Shown: positions 58,593-64,000 of the stretch, in pieces
Layout: every line of letters begins with the position of its first letter
Numbering within the stretch: position 1 is the first letter of the stretch
Assembly: GCA_021234155.1 (NCBI GenBank)
Contig: JAJEKV010000012.1
Location: 6,761,789-6,825,788, forward strand
Length of the DNA: 64,000 nucleotides
Reading direction: 5' to 3'
From: Isoetes taiwanensis
Taxonomy: Eukaryota; Streptophyta; Lycopodiopsida; Isoetales; Isoetaceae
Made by a program: the position numbers and the translations under genes
The notes under the pieces: generated by a model
What the model was told of the DNA's origin: nothing
Databases searched by the model: none
The model's input: only the letters and a program-made list of their open reading frames with translations

Positions 58593-61524
58593 TTATTCAT
58601 GCGTAAACTCCATGGTCACAACACTACCACTTCTTGAGCTTCTAGCCGAGCCAATACTATCTATCCTAGAGAAGCTATGAATGCTGCTTCTACTAGAAAT
58701 AGATCCTCGACTTGACGATGAAATAAGACTTGATCTTACACTAGATGTATTTGATGGCATTTTAAATCCAGCATCAATAATACGTTCTTGAACAATTTCT
58801 GCAACATCCGGATTCTCTTGTATAAGGGCTTTTAACTTATATAGAACATCTGTAGTTGTTTCTTTAAGCTCAGCGAGTTGCATTTCCTTCTGAACTCTTT
58901 CTGCATCTTCCCTATAAAGTTCAAAACTAATTAGCTGTAATACACTCATTGCCAATGCACATAATATGATTGTCATTTGGATAGATATTAGATCTTTGTT
59001 GTGGCGGGTATACAATGGTGTCAAATTTATACACTCTTGTTATTTATATCAATATAGAAGGTGATCAATTAGACTAGAGAAAACTTTTAGTGGAATCTAA
59101 TCTCTAGATATTTTCATATACAACTCATCCTTTTAGTGGAATCTAATCTCTAGATATTTTCATATACAACTCATTCAGATCTAATTACTATAGTTAGGAG
59201 TATTGCATTGAATAGAATATAAAGTTCAACATCCATGGAGACCATGAAGACTATTTAGGCCATGGGATCCATACAACGAGTAGTGCAACCTAGAACATCA
59301 CAGAACATAATGAAAATGTGATAAAGCATGGGCAAATGCCCAGATGAAACTAGAACTTGGCCTGAAGGCTAGACAATCAAATCAAACTTTACATTATATA
59401 GATTATCCCCAGTGGTTTAGAATAATTGTTTTACATCCACAATAAATTGCCCACCTTTTTTTAAGTCATGCTTCTCTCATTTTGTATAATTCCTCCATAC
59501 ACTTGCAAAGTTAAAGAGAAGAGTGGTATTCTTGTACTGAGAAGTTTGTACTCTTGAGATGATTGTTATGCCTAAGATAAGGAGATGACTAAGCGCCTCT
59601 TGGAAACGTTCCAGAGATGGCGAAGGCGACCATGTCTTACAGTCCTAACTGACAAGCATAGACTACTCTGTGCATGACATTATGCAAAAAATGCAAAGCC
59701 TCATCCCAATCTGAAGAAGTGGTTGTCTTCGCCTACGAGTGAGGACACAAGAATATATAATGTGCAAGAAGGATGAATTAGACTATTATTTGTTGGTGCT
59801 ATATGCGTGTCCTTAAATTAGTTGATATCGTGATGGCATTAAAGTGATCCTCGCCAAATCCCCTCCCCCAACACACAACCCCCAAAAAAAAAAAAAAAAA
59901 AAATTCATGTAACTTTTGGCTTTTTTAGTGATACGCATGGGCAAATCCTCTCTCTAAATAAGTAACTTAATAGTCTTTCAAACTCCCAACAACGATGTTC
60001 TAGTTCAGGGCAAAGAGTGGCGCATACCACTTCTCAATGCTACTAGTCCAAATTATGTTTTTAGCTTCTGTTATGGGATTGGTGGTAAAAGCTCCAATAA
60101 AATATCAAAGTAGATTGAAACATGGATCTAATAAAGTACCAAAGCTAGCATCTGCCTTTTCTTTTAAAGGAATAGCTGGCTTTATATACTTAAAAAAGGA
60201 ATTGTTTTACCACCAATTAGGCCATCAACGAGTAAGTAGGGCTGAATTTAAATTAATGTTATGATAACATTATCTAACAGCAGTGAGTTGGGCAAATAAA
60301 ATTATATGGTATTTAACACAAGGGCACATTTAATCTCCATGAACAACTATCTCTACAAGAGCTCACTAGTTTGTGACATTATGTGAATGTTTCTTTCTTA
60401 AAGATGCCTTTGGGATACCAATAGCATGTGGCATTACAACGAACACATCAATCGTGCTCTGATATGGTGGGCCATGTAAGTACTTCTTAGCACATCTGCC
60501 CATGAACAAGCATCACACAATTATATCTACTCGTACAAGTGTAGAACGCCTCGGAATTGAAACAAGCAAGTGAATTAAGGAGTCGAGATAATGTAGAACT
60601 TGTAACTGTTGTTGAATGGGAGACCTAGAGCATAAAAGCCACATTTTGGGGTTATCCGAGGGAAGTATACTACTTTGTTAACATCAACTCCATTTTTGTA
60701 TGAGCTTTTATAGATATAACATTCAAGTGGTTGCTCTTGCATATTATATTCTAGAAGTTATAAAAAATGTTTATAACATTCTATCTAGTGCGAGTACGCT
60801 ACTTTGTTAACATCAACTCCATTTTTGTATGAGCTTTTATAGATGTATCATTCAAGTGGTTGCTCTTGCATATTATATTCTAGAAGTTATAAAAAACGTT
60901 TATAATATTCTATCTAGTGCGAGTACATTGATCTGTCTATATTTCTCACTACGTTCATTACTATCAAGGTTTTGCCCTTCAAAATTATTGGGCCGAGATA
61001 TTTTAATTCTAAGGGTAATGACTATATTTATATTCTTTATATATGGACGATAGAAAATCAATCCTATATAATTTAATTATATTCTTAGCACTTAGACCCT
61101 TCTAAAGAAAAGAGATGTTAATGAAAGGTCGTTAAAGACGTCATTCCTATCATTTAGTAGTATATATTTATCTATATATCTAAAGAAAGGAGATGCTAAT
61201 CAAATGTCTTTTAGTAATATATATTTAGTAATATTGACTTTAAAATAAATAAGCCAGGGAGTGCGCCATCTACTATTTGTGCCTCATCTATAGACATGTT
61301 AAAATTTGACTTCATATTGCGTTAAGTTAAACTCACCCTAACGATCCTTTTAAATCTTTGGAGAGGCGTTGAAAGTGGATTGTGGCCCTCCTTTGTTTTT
61401 GAGCTTGTTTCTCTTCATCTTTTGTTGCCAACTCTTCTTGTTTTTGTAAATCCTTCAACATCTCTAGAAATTCGCTTTTTTCTTTTTCTCTATTTTCTAA
61501 ACTTTCTTCCATATTTGCTACTTC
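58593..61524 (-). CDS. CCDC39: CCDC39/CFAP59-like axonemal coiled-coil protein, last two exons (partial)
   Basis: Penultimate exon 61524-61337 and last exon 58911-58593 join in phase across a 2.4-kb GT-AG intron (donor GTGAGT, acceptor TTTATAG). Exon one is charged coiled coil (SEFLEMLKDLQKQEELATKD, KQAQKQRRATIHFQRL). The last exon gives EDAERVQKEMQLAELKETTT, YKLKALIQENPDVAEIVQER, IIDAGFKMP and then a Ser/Arg tail (RSSLISSSSRGSISSRSSIH) ending VTMEFTHE. A coiled coil, an I-x-EN...I/VQ...G-x-x-P turn and then a Ser/Arg-rich end is the C-terminal layout of CCDC39, which with CCDC40 sets the 96-nm repeat of motile flagella. Upstream exons are not visible and may lie past 64 kb. The assignment is from remembered family features. 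Confidence 0.6.
59085..59176. repeat. 46-bp tandem duplication
   Basis: TTTTAGTGGAATCTAATCTC plus TAGATATTTTCATATACAACTCATCC occurs twice in a row. It lies inside the CCDC39-like intron. Confidence 0.85.
60670..60930. repeat. 129-bp tandem duplication
   Basis: ACTTTGTTAACATCAACTCC through CTATCTAGTGCGAGTAC occurs at 60672 and 60801 with only a few differences. It lies inside the CCDC39-like intron. Confidence 0.9.
60945..61060 (+). mobile_element. LINE tail relic
   Basis: CATTACTATCAAGGTTTTGC, CCTTCAAAATTATTGGGCCG, TTTTAATTCTAAGGGTAATG and a TGGACGATAGAAAATC end, a diverged member of the tail family. Confidence 0.55.
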
Positions 61525-61900
61525 CTGTTTAGAAACTTTGGATCATAATAAGATAAATGTGGCCAACACTGCATTATATGAATGCAATGGAACATATAAA
61601 TAGCCTAAAATTAGTAAAATATTATGATCTTAACATTGTGTATAGTATGGAAGGGTTTGCATCTAAACCAACAATGGTAATGAGAACCAAGCATGCATTA
61701 CTTTAGACTTCCACAAAGCTCAAGATGCATATGCTCAATAAAATATATTTTATTGTTTGCCTCTTTTTTTTTCAAAGAAGACAGATTTTATCGAAACACT
61801 AAAGCACATACATGTGAAAAAAGCAAAGGCAAGAATACGGATACTCAAGATCCACTAAGTGAAGCATACCTATGCATAAGAATTGAAGAATCGAATTGAA
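61525..61900. other. Intron or upstream DNA of the CCDC39-like gene
   Basis: No further coiled-coil exon could be recognised; AT-rich. Confidence 0.35.
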
Positions 61901-61904
61901 TCTA

Positions 61905-62045
61905 AGTTTTACTGTCCATTTAAAAGATCTGTGGGACCCAATACAAGAAAGAGCACAACCACCCCATTATTATCCAAGATTAAAAAATCACCGCCACGAA
62001 GGGTTTTAGAGGAAAAACCCTTATTAGTAATGACCTGGCTTTGTA
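61905..62045 (-). mobile_element. LINE tail relic
   Basis: On the minus strand: CATTACTAATAAGGGTTTTT, CCTCTAAAACCCTTCGTGGC, GGTGATTTTTTAATCTTGG, TTGGGTCCCACAG and a TGGACAGTAAAA end. Same order as the other tails. Confidence 0.65.
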
Positions 62046-62900
62046 GAGTAGTCCAAGTATTGGGATAAACTGTTGGAAGCACTTGTTGACTTATTAATGC
62101 CACTTGGAAGAGAGCCAACACCATACTGGCCTAAACAGATCATATCCAGAAAAAAATTCTTAATGGTCTCGATAGCATTTGCTTAATAAAATAGGCAAAT
62201 ATCTGATACTTTAGGACCAATCTTGATAATTTGGCATTTAAGTACATCTAACTATATCCAAAACTATATCTGCTTCCATTAGGAGGAAGGGAGTTGAAGG
62301 TGTCAAACTAGATGGAAGAAGAATTCTGCATCCATTAGCAACTTATGCATAGAGTTCACGAGTAACTCATGTTGACAAAGACACATTGAGATATCTGCTT
62401 GTTCTGGAGGTATATGCTAGAAAGTCAACTATTTTCTACCAATATCAAGATTTTCAATAACCTTCCAACTTTGCTAGGTCAACATGAATGGACCTCTTTG
62501 ATTTAGCAAAGTTGAACTCAAGTTTGATGGTTACTCAAAGGGATCCACCAACAGATGGAGAATATCATCAAGTGTCCACAAGTCTGCCAACCCATACACT
62601 AAATACTAGTGAAAGATATTAAGCCTAATCTTTGCATTTTGAAAATTAGTGTGACTGATAAGAAAAGCAGAGTATTATTTGCATCATGTACAAAATTCCT
62701 GAGATCCATCCTCCATAGACAAGTGAATAACACCATCTTGAACGGCACTACAGAATAACTGTAACAAGACTTTCGTCACAATTGTAAATAGCAAAATGGA
62801 GCTAGTGGGCAACCTTAATAGACAATTACATAACCATTTGATATTTGGATCTCTAATAAAATGATCCAAATGATGAATTTCAAAGAATTGAATTGATTTG
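62046..62900. other. Gene-free stretch
   Basis: AT-rich, no gene recognised; the open frame 62684-62956 (-) overlaps the next LINE tail. Confidence 0.4.
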
Positions 62901-62904
62901 ATTT

Positions 62905-63330
62905 TTATTGTCCACAGAGACCAGTATGGGACCCAAACAAAGAATATAGCAAGCATATCACTGCTAAGATTACCCCCCCAAAAACAAAAAAAAAAAGGGA
63001 TTTTCGAGGGAAAAAACTTGGCAATAGTAGATATGCTGAGAGACTGTATAATGATACACCATGCTACATTTTAATCTCAGTGTCGTGTTTGAGGATATAA
63101 CTGAGTGCATGCATTCATGCAGTCTTGGAGAAAAGATCCCAGCAAACCCACCGAAGTAGTGCCTAGCAGTGCATGAAGCACCTGGTTAGGCATAATTAAC
63201 TCAGCATAGCGGGCTCGGATGTGGATGAATGTTGGACATTGTTGCAATGTGTGACATTCGTCTTCAATGGCACCCTGCTGGCAATTTTCTCCTAGAGATA
63301 GCGTTCTGTTTAATATCATGCCATTTTTGT
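62905..63330 (-). mobile_element. LINE 3' end: zinc-finger remnant plus tail
   Basis: The minus strand from 63364 reads LGENCQQGAIEDECHTLQQC, PTFIHIRARYAELIMPNQVL, a Cys/His finger with CHTLQQC spacing as in LINE C-termini. The tail has a TTTTTCCCTCGAAAATCCC-type motif (about 63015-62997), TTGGGTCCCATAC and GGTCTCTGTGGACAATAAAA. Homologous to 41.8-42.26 kb. Confidence 0.7.
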
Positions 63331-63632
63331 CAGGAACACTCTTCTTGAGATATATAATGACCATGCATATAGTATTATATGCAGTTTGTTGATGGCACTA
63401 TACAACACTTCTAAGATCAAACTAAATTGATAAAGATGAGTCTAAATCAAATTGACTAAATCTTGAATTTCTATAATATAAAAAATAGATGGGCACAAAG
63501 CTGGCCAAGGATAAAAGAGCAGTATAAGGAATCTATGGCATTTTCAAAAGCATTGCTAAGATAATTCAAAGTTTTCAAGAGGGTAGCTATTTAGGGTATG
63601 TAGGATCTTAAAACCCAAGCAAAATAATTTGT

Positions 63633-63634
<2 letters not shown>

Positions 63635-63714
<80 letters not shown>
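63635..63714. repeat. (AT)40 microsatellite
   Basis: Uninterrupted AT dinucleotides for about 80 bp. The open frame reading IYIYIY across it is not a gene. The remaining 63715-64000 shows no feature. Confidence 0.97.
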
Positions 63715-63721
<7 letters not shown>

Positions 63722-64000
63722 AGTGATGAAGAGTTTGAAAAAAATCATTCATGGATGATCAATTCCATATTAATACTACCTATTTGGTCCACTTGTAATA
63801 AGACTATGGGCCACTTTTTATCAATAAAAAGACAAATTCCGTAATAGGTGATGTCGCCTCGCAGCAAAAACATTTTGGCACTGCCGAGTCTGGCGGCTCT
63901 GTAAGTTTTTCTTTTGCCAAAATGTCTTCTAGAAGAAGGGGGGAGGGGGGGTTTCACTATTGAACGTAATGAGAAGAAGTTTCAAATTTCTAATAACTAA

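Noticed and set aside
60037-60264. Possible copia RNase H fragment
   Set aside because: No conserved RNase H residues or motif order could be found; left unassigned.
63629-63844. Open frame with a long Ile-Tyr run
   Set aside because: Translation of the (AT)40 microsatellite.

Overview
This is a nuclear plant chromosome segment. Genes are few, intron-rich and AT-rich, and sit in a sea of decayed retroelements. The BiP gene carries a plant-style upstream unfolded-protein-response promoter, and a plant chloroplast-type metallo-beta-lactamase-fold gene is present. The C-terminal exons at 58.6-61.5 kb resemble the axonemal protein CCDC39/CFAP59. If that call is right, the plant makes flagellated sperm, so a fern, lycophyte or bryophyte fits better than a flowering plant; a fern is my guess from TE density and intron size. 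I see no prokaryotic gene organisation, CRISPR, rRNA or tRNA gene.

Layout. 1-4.1 kb: a minus-strand LTR element without pol (LTR, PBS and PPT visible; second LTR runs off the left edge), full of CCACGCC...GGGCCGTGG palindromes. 4.1-5.1 kb: a duplicated hairpin-bearing module. 5.6-10.1 kb: a Ty3/gypsy pol relic split at 6588-9373 by a TG...CA insertion flanked by 5-bp CCTGG duplications. 11.15-14.05 kb: complete 8-exon BiP gene (minus) with ERSE-type promoter. 14.1-22.3 kb: mostly unrecognised, with a LINE tail, a tRNA-type SINE and a GIY-YIG nuclease fragment. 22.37-26.83 kb: GC-rich, nearly full-length L1-type LINE (minus) with target-site duplication. 27.1-28.4 kb: a second LINE type (RT fragment). 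28.9-30.8 kb: 8-exon metallo-beta-lactamase-fold gene (minus). 32-33.3 kb: LINE ORF1 relic. 34.3-37.85 kb: SYS1 gene (minus) with a 3-kb intron full of copia debris. 39.7-41 kb: F-box pseudogene. 43.7-44.7 kb: PPR pseudogene. 45.7-46.6 kb: second L1 relic. 47.5-50.8 kb: possible unrecognised multi-exon transcript. 53.3-53.9 kb: PC4/KIWI-type coactivator gene (plus). 58.6-61.5 kb: CCDC39-like gene 3' part (minus).

The living genes are unrelated housekeeping genes (ER chaperone, Golgi membrane protein, chloroplast hydrolase, transcription coactivator, flagellar ruler) and do not form a pathway. The rest is a layered TE record: LTR elements inserted in LTR elements, at least two LINE lineages, a SINE, and three Tourist-like (PIF/Harbinger) MITEs with TTA or TAA target duplications, one of them inserted about 150 bp upstream of the PC4 gene. 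I found no new defence or biosynthetic system. The points most worth following are the BiP promoter with ERSE copies and the odd HFDL terminus, the GIY-YIG remnant, the CCDC39 identification, and the palindrome-rich pol-less LTR element.
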